Source of the DNA: an uncultured Desulfobacter sp.
GTDB taxonomy: Bacteria > Desulfobacterota > Desulfobacteria > Desulfobacterales > Desulfobacteraceae
Reading direction: 5' to 3'
Assembly: GCF_963677125.1 (NCBI RefSeq)
Contig: NZ_OY781882.1
Coordinates: 2,116,501-2,180,500, forward strand
Length of the DNA stretch: 64,000 nt
Part shown: positions 1 through 8,710 of the stretch, in pieces
How positions within the stretch are numbered: position 1 is the stretch's first letter
Layout of the letters: every line of letters begins with the position of its first letter
Translations under genes and position numbers: made by a program
The notes under the pieces: generated by a model
Databases searched by the model: none
Told to the model about the DNA's origin: nothing
Seen by the model: only the letters and a program-made list of their open reading frames with translations

Positions 1-2
1 TG

Positions 3-212
3 GAAGTAAACGATGAACCCGGTGGCCTGAACCAGGTATTGGATCCTTTAAGTGAACAAGGGGTCAACGTGGAATACATGTACGCATTTGCCAATCCCCA
101 ATGCAAAAACGCCATCATGATTTTCCGCTTTGATGACATTGAGAAAGCAAAAATTATTTTAGCACAACAGGGTATTAAGGTTATAGATAAAAAGGAAATC
201 TCAAACCTTTAA
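3..212 (+). CDS. ACT-domain protein, C-terminal fragment
   Basis: Open from the window edge to a TAA at 210-212, giving about 69 residues; the start lies outside the window. The peptide contains EVNDEPGGLNQVL, then GVNVEYMYAF, which is the usual pattern of a small-molecule-binding ACT domain (PGGL loop followed by NxEYxY). Stand-alone tandem ACT proteins of this type sense amino acids in many bacteria. The ligand cannot be told from the fragment. It is followed by an inverted repeat that may end its transcript. Confidence 0.7.
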   Translation, partial: EVNDEPGGLNQVLDPLSEQGVNVEYMYAFANPQCKNAIMIFRFDDIEKAKIILAQQGIKVIDKKEISNL

Positions 213-248
213 AAAATATTTCCATAAAATAGCGTATAGACAACCCCC

Positions 249-289
249 TTTTCGGCACCGGAGCAAACCCGTGCTCCGGTGCCGAAAAA
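249..289 (+). terminator. Strong inverted repeat, possible terminator
   Basis: A perfect stem TCGGCACCGGAGCA / TGCTCCGGTGCCGA (252-265 and 272-285) with a 6-base loop is extended by T4/A4 pairing on both sides. It lies 40 bases after the ACT gene. No classical T-run follows the stem on the plus strand, so it may work as a 3' end stabiliser or a weak bidirectional terminator. Confidence 0.5.
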
Positions 290-342
290 CAATCGAAAAT
301 TTAAAAAATCCCTCACACACCATATTCTTTGCATTCAGATAA

Positions 343-351
343 TGTTATACT
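343..351 (+). promoter_or_regulatory. Possible extended -10 promoter for the GspE-like gene
   Basis: TGTTATACT matches the extended -10 pattern TGnTATAAT and lies 68 bases before the start codon at 419, after the inverted repeat. No good -35 box is seen at the usual distance, which is normal for extended -10 promoters. This is inference from sequence only. Confidence 0.35.
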
Positions 352-418
352 ACAAAAAATCTTAGCTTGTGACTGAAACAAAAAACAACGCAGACATTTC
401 GCAGCGAATTATAAAACT

Positions 419-2275
419 ATGCAAGAAGATTCCTTTCAAAATAAAATTATAGCCTCGCTGATTGATGCTGGTATCCTCACGCCCGAAAAGGCGAAAATGG
501 CCGAAAGGGTTAAATCCAAATTATCTTCTGAAAAAACGATTATCAATGTCCTCAAAGAGCTTAACTACATCACGGACAAGCAACTTAAAAAGGTACTGCG
601 CCAGAACCATTTCTCCCTCAGGATCGGAGATCTGCTGGTCGAATTCGGGTATTTGACCCAGGAAAAGCTCAAAGCGGCTCTGGATATCCAGTCCAGGGAC
701 GAGGGCAAACAGTTGGGGCAGATCATTATAGAGCACCAGTTCATGAGTGAGCATGACTTTTTAGAGGTTCTCTCTGTTCAGCTCGGATTCCCCTTTGTCA
801 ATCTGTCTGTGGATGATCTGGATGCAGAGCTTCTGAATCAGGCCCCCATAAAATGGTGCCATTCAAACCTCTTTCTTCCTGTCAACAAAGAGGATGGCCG
901 CGTCATCGTTGCCTTTGCAGATCCCTTTAATCAGACCAGTATTAATAATGCCAAAAAACTTTACGGGGATAAAATGGAGATCGCCATCTCTTCCCCCGGG
1001 GTGATTGACCGTCTTCTGGAACATCTGGTGTCCGGACGGAAGTCCAGCCAGGAGATTGACGAAAACACAGCCATGGGCATCGTGGATACCATCATTTCTG
1101 CCGGTATCACGGCAGGGGCTTCGGATATCCATATTGAACCCCTTAAAGACAGGCTCCAGGTTAAATTCAGAATTGACGGGATACTGGTGTTTCACCGGGA
1201 GTTACCACCGGAATCCACCGCCATGGTTACAGCACGAATCAAAGTACTTGCCAAGGCCGATATTGCTGAAAAAAGGCGGCACCAGGACGGTCGAATGAGC
1301 TTTGACCACAAGGGCAACGTCTATGACCTGAGAGCTTCATTTTACGCTGCCGTATTTGGGGAAAAGGTAGTCCTGCGAATTCTCAACCGTATTGACCAAA
1401 TTATTCCCATAGAAGAGATCGGGATGTCTCCCAGGATGCTCACCCGCTACATTCGCGATGTACTTGGGGTACCTTCTGGGGTATTAATCATTACAGGCCC
1501 CACAGGCTCAGGAAAGACCACCACCTTGTATTCCTCCATCAAATACATTAAAAAGCCTGAGATCAGCATCATTACAGCAGAAGACCCAGTGGAATTTGTA
1601 ATGGAGGGAATTACCCAATGCTCCATCAACCCAAACATCAACCTGACCTATGAGGAAACCCTGCGCCATGTGGTCCGCCAAGACCCCGACGTCATCGTCA
1701 TTGGGGAAATTCGGGATAACTATTCGGCTGAAGTGGCCGTCCATGCCGCTCTGACAGGCCACAAGGTACTCACTTCTTTTCATACGGAAGACAGCATCTC
1801 AGGGTTGATCCGGCTGATGAATATGAACATTGAGGCCTTTTTGATTTCCTCCACCGTAGTCTGCGTCTTGTCCCAGCGACTGCTGAGAAAAATATGCCCT
1901 CACTGCAGCCAACCCCACAAACCCTCCGGCGGAGAACTTAAGCTGCTGAACTTTATTCCCCAGGACATTTCCCAGTACAATTTCTGCAAAGGAACCGGGT
2001 GCCGAAACTGCAACTATACCGGATACAGGGGAAGAGTAGCGGTGTTTGAGATGCTTGTTCTCAATGAAAAGGTCAGAGAAGCCATTTTGGACCACAAATC
2101 CACCTTTGACATCAGAAAAATCAGCCTTGAGACCACCAACCTGGTAACCCTGATGGAAGATGCCTTGTCCAAGGCAGCGGATGGTATTACCACGTTGGAT
2201 GAAATATTCAGATGCGTCCCCAGGCTAATTCCCCCACGATCTATACAGGCTATTAAACGCCTGTCAGGAATTTAA
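419..2275 (+). CDS. GspE/PilB-family secretion or pilus assembly ATPase
   Basis: 618 residues, the usual length for type II secretion GspE and type IV pilus PilB ATPases, which hydrolyse ATP at the cytoplasmic base of the machine. The N-terminal 150 residues contain MshEN-type two-helix segments (around IGDLLVEFGYLTQEKL and LGQIIIEHQFMSEHDF), a fold known to bind nucleotides or c-di-GMP. The ATPase core follows: Walker A GPTGSGKTT at about 360, Asp boxes EDPVEF and GEIRD, and His box LTGHKVLTSFHTED. A four-cysteine zinc site (CPHC near 492, CRNC near 528) is present. No gspF/pilC or pilin genes lie nearby, so the system it drives is unknown. A HDOD gene follows after 2 bases and is probably co-transcribed. 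Confidence 0.85.
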   Translation: MQEDSFQNKIIASLIDAGILTPEKAKMAERVKSKLSSEKTIINVLKELNYITDKQLKKVLRQNHFSLRIGDLLVEFGYLTQEKLKAALDIQSRDEGKQLGQIIIEHQFMSEHDFLEVLSVQLGFPFVNLSVDDLDAELLNQAPIKWCHSNLFLPVNKEDGRVIVAFADPFNQTSINNAKKLYGDKMEIAISSPGVIDRLLEHLVSGRKSSQEIDENTAMGIVDTIISAGITAGASDIHIEPLKDRLQVKFRIDGILVFHRELPPESTAMVTARIKVLAKADIAEKRRHQDGRMSFDHKGNVYDLRASFYAAVFGEKVVLRILNRIDQIIPIEEIGMSPRMLTRYIRDVLGVPSGVLIITGPTGSGKTTTLYSSIKYIKKPEISIITAEDPVEFVMEGITQCSINPNINLTYEETLRHVVRQDPDVIVIGEIRDNYSAEVAVHAALTGHKVLTSFHTEDSISGLIRLMNMNIEAFLISSTVVCVLSQRLLRKICPHCSQPHKPSGGELKLLNFIPQDISQYNFCKGTGCRNCNYTGYRGRVAVFEMLVLNEKVREAILDHKSTFDIRKISLETTNLVTLMEDALSKAADGITTLDEIFRCVPRLIPPRSIQAIKRLSGI

Positions 2276-2277
2276 AA

Positions 2278-3129
2278 ATGAACCAAAAAGCGTCCATTCT
2301 GGATACCCTTAGAAAATATATTTCAAATCAGAAAAACTTTCCTGTGCTTCATCCGGATGCTACTAAAATCCAGGATGAAATCACCAAAAAAGATCCGGAT
2401 TTATCACGGGTCAAGCAACTAATTATCAAAGACCCCACCTTGACAGGAGAAATTCTCAAGGTAGCCAACTCGTCTTATTACAAAGGGTTAGGAGAGGTTT
2501 CCACTATCAAGGAAGCCGCCCTTCGTTTAGGCCAGGATGAATTGTTTAACATTGTCATACAGGTCATTCTCCGCAAAAATTTTTCTTCAAATACGCCTAT
2601 GATCAGGGAACGCCAGGATAAACTGTGGGCGCACTGCGTGGCAACGGCCTTTGCCACTTTGTGGTTGTGCCGCCACCTAAAACTTTCGGATCTCATCCCT
2701 AATGCCTTTATTGCAGGGCTGCTTCACGATATTGGCAAGCTTTGCCTTTTATCCGCCATTGAGCAATTCGTGACCGCTGAAAAGGACAATGCCAAACTTA
2801 CCCCGGATCTGGTGGAAAAAATCCTGGTCAACCTTCACGAAAAACAGGGATTTGCCCTGTTATCGGCCTGGCATCTGCCGGACATTTACTGCAGGATTGC
2901 CCGGGACCACCACATTGATGAGTATGAAGAATCAGATACCCTCCTGGTGGTCGTACGACTGGCCGATATGGTGTGCAACAAGATGGAAGCCAATAATCCC
3001 CAAGAAGATCTAACTTTTATCATGGGGTCCAGAGAAACAGATATCCTTGGTATAAAAGAGACCAGCATTGCTCTGCTGGAAATTGCAATGGAAGATGCGG
3101 GTCTGGCCAAGCCACCATCTACGATTTAG
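2278..3129 (+). CDS. HDOD-domain signalling protein
   Basis: 283 residues. The HDOD domain (an HD-like fold lacking phosphohydrolase activity) covers most of the protein: the segment ILKVANSSYYKG near residue 60, LRLGQDEL, and FIAGLLHDIGKL near 145 are typical. HDOD proteins act in regulatory protein-protein contacts, often linked to c-di-GMP signalling, motility or pili. It starts 2 bases after the GspE/PilB-like stop, so the two are likely translated from one message and may work together. A second, related HDOD gene occurs in the chemotaxis cluster at 22829. Confidence 0.8.
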   Translation: MNQKASILDTLRKYISNQKNFPVLHPDATKIQDEITKKDPDLSRVKQLIIKDPTLTGEILKVANSSYYKGLGEVSTIKEAALRLGQDELFNIVIQVILRKNFSSNTPMIRERQDKLWAHCVATAFATLWLCRHLKLSDLIPNAFIAGLLHDIGKLCLLSAIEQFVTAEKDNAKLTPDLVEKILVNLHEKQGFALLSAWHLPDIYCRIARDHHIDEYEESDTLLVVVRLADMVCNKMEANNPQEDLTFIMGSRETDILGIKETSIALLEIAMEDAGLAKPPSTI

Positions 3130-3168
3130 ATGTTCGCGTCAAACTCTACAGTTTAGATATGATTGCCC

Positions 3169-5196
3169 TTAGATGGGTAAACAAATTCTGAAACAGGTTC
3201 CTTCACCAGGAGTAGATTCTACTTCAATTGTGCCCTTGTGATTCTCCGTTATGATAAAATAGGCGACGGGCAGTCCGAGTCCTGCCACCTCATTGTCAGG
3301 GATAGTGGAAAAAAACGGTTGAAATATACGCTTGCAGATATTTTCGGACATACCTGGCCCATTATCTCGTATCTCAACACAGACCTGATCTTCTCCGGCA
3401 TAGGTTCGGATAAAAAAAGTCGGGCACGGATTATCTGTATGACCGGCCATGGCATCTACCCCGTTTGACAGGATATTGAAAAACGCTATTTTTAATTCGC
3501 CCCCCCGGCATCTAATTTTTGGCAAACCAGGGGCGTAATCCGTCATGATCTGGATAGAGTCGAAATGAAAATCCTGTTTTAGGCTATACTCATTTGATGC
3601 CAGTTCAAGGGCTTCGTCCAAAAGGAGGCTGAGACCTTCGTCAGCAAGACCCATGTTGGTTTTTCCTGAATATGAGCGCATAGTTGAAGCAATCATAGAG
3701 GCCTTTTTGCCGGCTTCATCGATCAGGTTCAAATTGCTGATAACATCCTGATCTTTCATATACCGAGTCAACCGATCAAAACGTAACCCGTTTTTATCAG
3801 CGACAGCCAAGGTTTCAGGGCTCGGTTTCTCAACACGGTTACGAATCATTTGAACCGCTTTACATATTCCAACCAGCGGTTCGCTAATTTCATCGGCCAT
3901 GTTTGCAGCAAGTGTTCCCATTACCCCTTTTTTTTCAGACCGAATCATCATTTTTTCGAGTCGGTCTGTTTCATCTTGCCTTTGTCTAAGGCGTAACGCT
4001 TGAACCAAAACCATAACCATCATCGTGGCAATCTCCTGGTCTTGAGCAGTGTATCCGCCTTTCTTGCCGGCAACAATAGCCAGCCCAAACACCTCCTTGC
4101 CCTGAAGCAAAGGCAGGGCCATAATGGTGGCCATGGGCAAATGTTCCTTAGGCCAAAAAGAAATATCAGAATTTAAATCTGCGCTATTGAATATCACAGG
4201 CGCTTTATTTGTAATTGCTTGAAGCAGTCTGCCGGAGATATGCAGCTTCAATCCAGGATTTATTTCCACGCTGTCAAACCCGGTACACAGTTTTTTCATT
4301 TCATCGGAAAGCGCCATAATTTTTAAATTATCTTCTGTGTCACAAATATGGCCCACAAAGCAATGCGGACTTGACAATACACCCTGGGCAATAGAAATAA
4401 AAATTTTGGCAATTTCATGTATGGACTGTGCAACCATAGTTTGTTGAAAAAATGTCTTTACTGCACAAATCAGTTTTTCCTGGTGTATAATCTTTTTTTG
4501 CTGGATATCTTTTTGCTGTCTTTCACTTTCTAATAGTTTGTTAGTATGCGCCAACACCTCTTTTTTTTCTTTAATGAGATCATGCATACGTACAAAACTG
4601 CGAGAGAGAATTCCAACTTCTCCGACACCTGTGTTTTCTATTTCATTGTCAAAATTTTCTAGGGTAGATTCAGATATGATACGGGCAAGCCCTACAACCG
4701 GTTTGATGATAGTATTAATCAAAAAAGCAAACAACAAAGCGATGCCCAGGGTCACGACAACAGTAACGCCTAACATCCTTATCTGAAATTCGGCTATTTT
4801 TTTTTCAATTAGGCCGGTAGAATACACAACTGTCAGCCTGCCGAGCTTCAATCCTTTATATTCTAAGACAAAACTTTTCTTAATATCTGTTCCGCCGGAA
4901 ACAAGCTGTCTTTCAAGATTAATATTAATATTTACTTCTGAATCATGAATAGTGATACTTTTTATATTTTCGTCATCAAAAAAAGTCTCCATGTTCATAG
5001 TTAGGCTTTCCATATCCACATTATACAGGGGAAGGGTATTTATAATTCGCATAAGATAGGCAGATTTATCAATTTGTGCCTGAAATTTTTCTATCTCATG
5101 GACTTTCACCTGATGGGTAAAGAAAAGACACAAGAACAGATTAACAGCACTGAAAGCAAAAACAGCAACGATAATAATGTGGGTCCTTAAGCCCAT
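3169..5196 (-). CDS. Membrane sensor histidine kinase-like protein with Asp in place of the phospho-acceptor His
   Basis: 675 residues. An N-terminal membrane segment (about residues 7-28), a short periplasmic sensor, a second membrane segment near 140-165, HAMP linker, coiled coil, a GAF-like domain (about 245-405), a DHp-like segment and a C-terminal ATPase domain. The ATPase boxes look intact: NILSNGVDAM (N box), RDNGPGM (G1), AGLGLP (G2). The H-box reads NMADEISEPLVGI where family members read xxAHEINNPLxGI, so residue 435 is Asp (GAT) rather than His (CAT). It could be a pseudokinase, or it could phosphorylate another protein's His. It is convergent with the HDOD gene. A Shine-Dalgarno-like AGGAAA precedes the start. 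Confidence 0.8.
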   Translation of the reverse strand: MGLRTHIIIVAVFAFSAVNLFLCLFFTHQVKVHEIEKFQAQIDKSAYLMRIINTLPLYNVDMESLTMNMETFFDDENIKSITIHDSEVNININLERQLVSGGTDIKKSFVLEYKGLKLGRLTVVYSTGLIEKKIAEFQIRMLGVTVVVTLGIALLFAFLINTIIKPVVGLARIISESTLENFDNEIENTGVGEVGILSRSFVRMHDLIKEKKEVLAHTNKLLESERQQKDIQQKKIIHQEKLICAVKTFFQQTMVAQSIHEIAKIFISIAQGVLSSPHCFVGHICDTEDNLKIMALSDEMKKLCTGFDSVEINPGLKLHISGRLLQAITNKAPVIFNSADLNSDISFWPKEHLPMATIMALPLLQGKEVFGLAIVAGKKGGYTAQDQEIATMMVMVLVQALRLRQRQDETDRLEKMMIRSEKKGVMGTLAANMADEISEPLVGICKAVQMIRNRVEKPSPETLAVADKNGLRFDRLTRYMKDQDVISNLNLIDEAGKKASMIASTMRSYSGKTNMGLADEGLSLLLDEALELASNEYSLKQDFHFDSIQIMTDYAPGLPKIRCRGGELKIAFFNILSNGVDAMAGHTDNPCPTFFIRTYAGEDQVCVEIRDNGPGMSENICKRIFQPFFSTIPDNEVAGLGLPVAYFIITENHKGTIEVESTPGEGTCFRICLPI

Positions 5197-5291
5197 ATGA
5201 TTTTCCTGGTAATCACTAAGAGATATTGCAACGAAACCGGCTCAGTCAAAGCAAATGAGGCTAAACCTGATTGATGAATGCTGTACAGGCT

Positions 5292-6245
5292 CTATTTGAG
5301 AAGAGCAAATTCGTTCCCGGACACCCTTCGAACCAGATTTCGGTAGTCTTCCGAGGCGGTTGAGCCGGGTGCAAACTCAAAAATAGTTTTCCCAAAAGAA
5401 GGCGCTTCGGCCAAATTTTCATTATAGCGAATGGGCTTACATAATTGCTGGGGATACAATTTTTTAAGTTGATCATACAGTTCTTTAGGCCCCTTGATCC
5501 GCAAATCAAGGAAAGTGGGTACAATGTATTTTAATTGAATCTCACTTTTGTACTTTTGTATGGCGCCCAGGCTTTTAATGAACTCGGCCATCCCATGTAA
5601 CGGCATGGCTTCTAAAGCAACAGGCACTAATACCTCAGTTGAATAAAAAAGGACATTGACAATTAACTGATCCCATCCTGGGGATGTATCAATCAAAATA
5701 AAATCAAACTGATCATCCAGAGGATTCAGGGCTTCGGACAAAGTAAACTCGGCACCAAAGCTTTTTTTGTCAATAATTCGCTTAACACCCGCCAGAGACT
5801 TTCCACCCGATAGCAGCCACAAATTCTTCCTGGCTTCGATCAGGCAGTCTGAAATCGTCAATTCCTGGGTTAAAAGTTCAGTTAATCCAGCGCCCGGCCT
5901 TTTGCCAAGAATATAGGAGGACTGTCCCTGGGTATCGGTATCGACTAAAAGGACTTTATATCCGGCAAGTGCAAGACCAGCACCAAGGTTCACACTGGTA
6001 GTGGTTTTGCCTACGCCGCCCTTGCTTAAGGTAATACAAACTTTCCGGGCAACAGATCCCAGTGGCCGTTTCAGTTCTATCGGTTTTTCGTCAGATGTCA
6101 GAAGGGAGGAAAGGGATACGGGAAATTTAAATTTGCATGATTTGCAACTGGCCATGATATTTTTTTTGCCAGCATCTGCAAAAGGCTTCAAAGAGTCAGG
6201 ATTTACTTTATGTTTTCTGGCACATTTGGGGCAGGTTATAATCAC
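5292..6245 (-). CDS. ParA/MinD-like ATPase with N-terminal zinc ribbon
   Basis: 317 residues. Residues 1-45 form a CxxC...CxxC zinc ribbon (CPKC near 5, CKSC near 34) of the MJ0042 type. A deviant Walker A motif KGGVGKTTT follows near residue 80, with VDTDTQGQSS and FILIDTSPG, which define the ParA/MinD/Soj group. Such ATPases form ATP-dependent dimers that position DNA, chemoreceptor arrays or other cargo. No parB gene or parS-like site is seen nearby. The start codon overlaps the end of the upstream 110-residue gene by 4 bases (ATGA type). Together with the PilZ gene this forms a three-gene operon that is not a standard chromosome-segregation locus. Confidence 0.8.
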   Translation of the reverse strand: MIITCPKCARKHKVNPDSLKPFADAGKKNIMASCKSCKFKFPVSLSSLLTSDEKPIELKRPLGSVARKVCITLSKGGVGKTTTSVNLGAGLALAGYKVLLVDTDTQGQSSYILGKRPGAGLTELLTQELTISDCLIEARKNLWLLSGGKSLAGVKRIIDKKSFGAEFTLSEALNPLDDQFDFILIDTSPGWDQLIVNVLFYSTEVLVPVALEAMPLHGMAEFIKSLGAIQKYKSEIQLKYIVPTFLDLRIKGPKELYDQLKKLYPQQLCKPIRYNENLAEAPSFGKTIFEFAPGSTASEDYRNLVRRVSGNEFALLK

Positions 6246-6574
6246 AGGTCCTTCTCCTTTTCTAACTCTGCTATAATGGCGTCAACAGCAATACTTGCCA
6301 GCTTACGCATGGAGACATGGGCTGTGTTGTCATCACCGCCGACCTTTATTCTAATTTTGGCCTTTCCTTCCCATATTTCCACTGAAACATTTCCCTTGGT
6401 CGATTTCCAAGAGGGAGTTGAAGTCATTTCCGGCAAATCAGGTTTAGCTTCATTCGGTCCGCCTCTGTATATAAGGCAGTCCAGTTCCTTAGCTGAACCG
6501 TCAGACGTTTCGTCATCCGTGCCTAAAAGGCTGTCCATGACATTTTTTTTTTTTACCATATCTAATGTCACCAT
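6242..6574 (-). CDS. Conserved-looking protein of unknown function
   Basis: 110 residues, no family recognised. The N-terminal half is polar and probably disordered. The C-terminal half (about 60-110) reads as a compact fold with two short strands followed by a long helix ending in EKEKDL. It sits between the PilZ gene, whose TAA directly abuts its ATG, and the ParA-like gene, with a 4-base overlap, so translation of all three is probably coupled. It may be a partner or cargo adaptor of the ParA-like ATPase; that is inference from position only. Confidence 0.6.
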   Translation of the reverse strand: MVTLDMVKKKNVMDSLLGTDDETSDGSAKELDCLIYRGGPNEAKPDLPEMTSTPSWKSTKGNVSVEIWEGKAKIRIKVGGDDNTAHVSMRKLASIAVDAIIAELEKEKDL

Positions 6575-7000
6575 TTAACTTTCTGGGTGTTCTTCAAACA
6601 GGTCTTTAACTTTCAAGGCTTTTACTTTGAGCTGCCCAAGGGCTTCCCTTAATGCTTTTTTATTTTCAGCATTCATATTCACCCATTGAAATCCAATCTG
6701 AAAACTACCTGAATCATGCACGGAGCAATGGATTACCTTGGCGCATAGACCTGTAATGTTAATATCCCCAATTTTTAACTGAGCGTCATTAAGAATCTGA
6801 CCGGAATCAAACTCAAGGCAGGAACTGACATTAACAGCAATACCGGTTTCGGATAAATTGGTTACTAAGTATTCGTTTCCGCCAATTTTTGCCCGTATAT
6901 CATCTGTTAGGGAGACCGGAGTTCGGAACAAATGGCGAATTTGTTCGTCCTCGGTATTTTCTCCGGGAATCGGCTGGAAATCTATGGTATCCTCACTCAT
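6575..7000 (-). CDS. PilZ-domain protein, putative c-di-GMP receptor
   Basis: 141 residues from the ATG at 7000, which has GGAG nine bases upstream; an in-frame GTG at 7015 is less likely. The PilZ signature is visible: RHLFR (RxxxR) near residue 20 and NLSETGIAV (D/NxSxxG) near 48. These bind c-di-GMP in known family members. It is the first gene of an operon with a small unknown protein and a ParA-like ATPase, suggesting c-di-GMP control of where or whether the ATPase acts. This link is inference. Confidence 0.75.
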   Translation of the reverse strand: MSEDTIDFQPIPGENTEDEQIRHLFRTPVSLTDDIRAKIGGNEYLVTNLSETGIAVNVSSCLEFDSGQILNDAQLKIGDINITGLCAKVIHCSVHDSGSFQIGFQWVNMNAENKKALREALGQLKVKALKVKDLFEEHPES

Positions 7001-7032
7001 TAGGACCACTCCCACGAATGGGTATCGTTAAA

Positions 7033-7126
7033 TAGCCATGGCTGACCTGATTTATCAACACCCAAACTTAAGTTATAACATAATAAGAAAATAATTTAAC
7101 AACGTGTCGAGACTTTCATATAAAAT
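7033..7126. repeat. Dispersed intergenic repeat, copy A (degenerate)
   Basis: The left end TAGCCATGGCTGACCTGATT and the right end GACTTTCATATAAAA match copy E at 23681-23774. The middle has diverged and become A/T-rich. It lies between the PilZ gene and the atp terminator. Part of a five-copy family described in the findings. Confidence 0.55.
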
Positions 7127-7194
7127 GTTATTGAAGAAATTAAATGCTTTGAAATAAATAATATCAGGTCCGAAGTATCCATGCAAGAAAAAAC

Positions 7195-7231
7195 AAAAGG
7201 GGTGTCTTCATTAAGAAGACACCCCTTTTTT
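7195..7231 (-). terminator. Bidirectional intrinsic terminator after atpE
   Basis: An 11-bp perfect stem GGGGTGTCTTC / GAAGACACCCC (7199-7209 and 7215-7225) with loop ATTAA is flanked by A4 on one side and T7 on the other. On the minus strand it is followed by CCCCTTTTGTTTT, so it ends the atp operon. The T-run on the plus strand would also stop transcripts from the left. Confidence 0.9.
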
Positions 7232-7261
7232 TAAACGAATATATCGTTAAACAGCTGCGTA

Positions 7262-7531
7262 TTAATGTCCGCCAAGTGCAGCAACAGCAGGACCAATTGC
7301 AGGATGAACGAACAGCAGGATCATCGCAACAACCAGAGCGTAGATACACAGAGATTCGATCAGAGCAAGACCGATCAGCATGTTAACCTGGATTTTACCA
7401 GCTGCTTCAGGGTTTCTAGAAATACCGGACATGGCACCATTCAAACCAAGACCCTGACCAATGCCGCAACCAAATGCAGCGATACCGATGGCAAAACCTG
7501 CTGCCCAGACACTACCTACGAGAAATTCCAT
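7262..7531 (-). CDS. atpE: ATP synthase F0 subunit c
   Basis: 89 residues, two membrane helices joined by the polar loop SRNPEAAGK. This proteolipid forms the rotor ring of F-type ATP synthase. The ion-binding carboxylate is Glu59 (LIESLCIY). Gln26 in helix 1, Ser60 and Tyr64 also match positions used in sodium-binding rings, but the usual Thr after ES is Leu61. Ion choice (H+ or Na+) is therefore open. Last gene of the operon atpZ-atpI-atpB-atpE, which ends in the terminator at 7195-7231. Confidence 0.95.
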   Translation of the reverse strand: MEFLVGSVWAAGFAIGIAAFGCGIGQGLGLNGAMSGISRNPEAAGKIQVNMLIGLALIESLCIYALVVAMILLFVHPAIGPAVAALGGH

Positions 7532-7617
7532 GAGATTTACTCCTTTAATAAAGTATTATAAACAAACGGGCTTCTTCCAAAATCCCGTAAAAAAGCTTAA
7601 TTCTTGTTTCATCAAAT

Positions 7618-8307
7618 TTAATGTGCTTCTTCAATTGCGCCTGCAATGTACATAGTAGGCAACAAGAAGAACACGATGGCCTGAATCAAAGAGACAAGGA
7701 TACCCATTGCCATGATGGGAAGGGGTACCAGGAGAGGACCAGCCAGCATCAGCAGGATACCAACAACCAGCTCATGACCCATCATATTGCCGAAGAGACG
7801 CAAGGTGAGGGAGAGTACACGTGCCAGATGTCCGATGACCTCAATGATAAAGAAAAGCGGCATAAGTGCCGGTACAGGTCCTAGAAAATGCTTAATATAT
7901 TTTGCACCGTGTTTTTTGATGCCGATCACATGGCTCCATGCCACAACAATGATGGCCAGTGCAACAGTGGTATTGATGGAGGCTGTGGGCGGATAGAAAC
8001 CGGGAACCAGGCCAAACAGGTTGCCTAAAAGGACAAACAGAAAAACAGTCAATAATAATGGATAGGAATCTCTTCCTTCTTCACCGGTAATACCAACCAT
8101 AAACTCTTCAAGCCCGGAAATGATCACCTCAAAAACATTTTGAACGGTCTTGGGTACAAGGGCGACGCTTTTGCCGCCGATCCAGCCTAAAATAACGAGA
8201 ATAATCATTGCAAACCACATGTAAGTTACATGCGGATGGGCCCCGGCCCAATCTTCCAGACCAAACAAACTAAATAACGAAGTGAGAAATAGATATGGGT
8301 GTTCCAC
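7618..8307 (-). CDS. atpB: ATP synthase F0 subunit a
   Basis: 229 residues with five to six membrane helices. Subunit a provides the ion half-channels of the stator. The essential Arg sits in the conserved helix SLTLRLFGNMMGHE near residue 170, and the final helix LIQAIVFFLLPTMYIAGAIEEAH is typical. It starts one base after the atpI-like gene. Slightly short compared with the E. coli protein (271), as in many bacteria with reduced N-terminal regions. F0 subunit b and all F1 genes are absent from this window, so they must lie elsewhere. Confidence 0.95.
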   Translation of the reverse strand: MEHPYLFLTSLFSLFGLEDWAGAHPHVTYMWFAMIILVILGWIGGKSVALVPKTVQNVFEVIISGLEEFMVGITGEEGRDSYPLLLTVFLFVLLGNLFGLVPGFYPPTASINTTVALAIIVVAWSHVIGIKKHGAKYIKHFLGPVPALMPLFFIIEVIGHLARVLSLTLRLFGNMMGHELVVGILLMLAGPLLVPLPIMAMGILVSLIQAIVFFLLPTMYIAGAIEEAH

Positions 8308-8308
8308 C

Positions 8309-8710
8309 TTAAACCGCCTCCCTGAATATAATCTTGGTTAATTCAATTGCCGCTGCTATAAACGTGCTTACCACTACTACGGAAAGGCCCACCAAAAGCC
8401 CTGCCGGATGTACGCTGCGGTTTGCGATCAACAGGAAAATAATCACTGCCGTCAATGCAAAACGCAGATAATATTTTACCAGAAGCGCACCGATCAGGGA
8501 TTTCCCCTTTTCCAGCACCCGCCGCTGGTTGATATTCTTAGTTACTGTGCTTTTAAGAACATGAAAGTTAATTGTCACGATCAAACCGCCCAAAAAGACC
8601 CCAAGATATACTTTCTGAGGAGTCAGGATCAACGCCAAAACACTTGATCCAAAAAACAGGAACCAGTTGGTTCGTGTGATAAAGTCTACTATTTTCTCAA
8701 GTTCTTCCAT
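8309..8710 (-). CDS. ATP synthase I-like membrane protein
   Basis: 133 residues with four predicted membrane helices (around 15-30, 35-52, 80-97, 102-125). Position directly before atpB and after atpZ, and the overall size, match the AtpI/subunit I family, which assists c-ring assembly. Sequence in this family is poorly conserved, so the call rests on position and topology. It overlaps the atpZ stop by one base. Confidence 0.75.
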   Translation of the reverse strand: MEELEKIVDFITRTNWFLFFGSSVLALILTPQKVYLGVFLGGLIVTINFHVLKSTVTKNINQRRVLEKGKSLIGALLVKYYLRFALTAVIIFLLIANRSVHPAGLLVGLSVVVVSTFIAAAIELTKIIFREAV

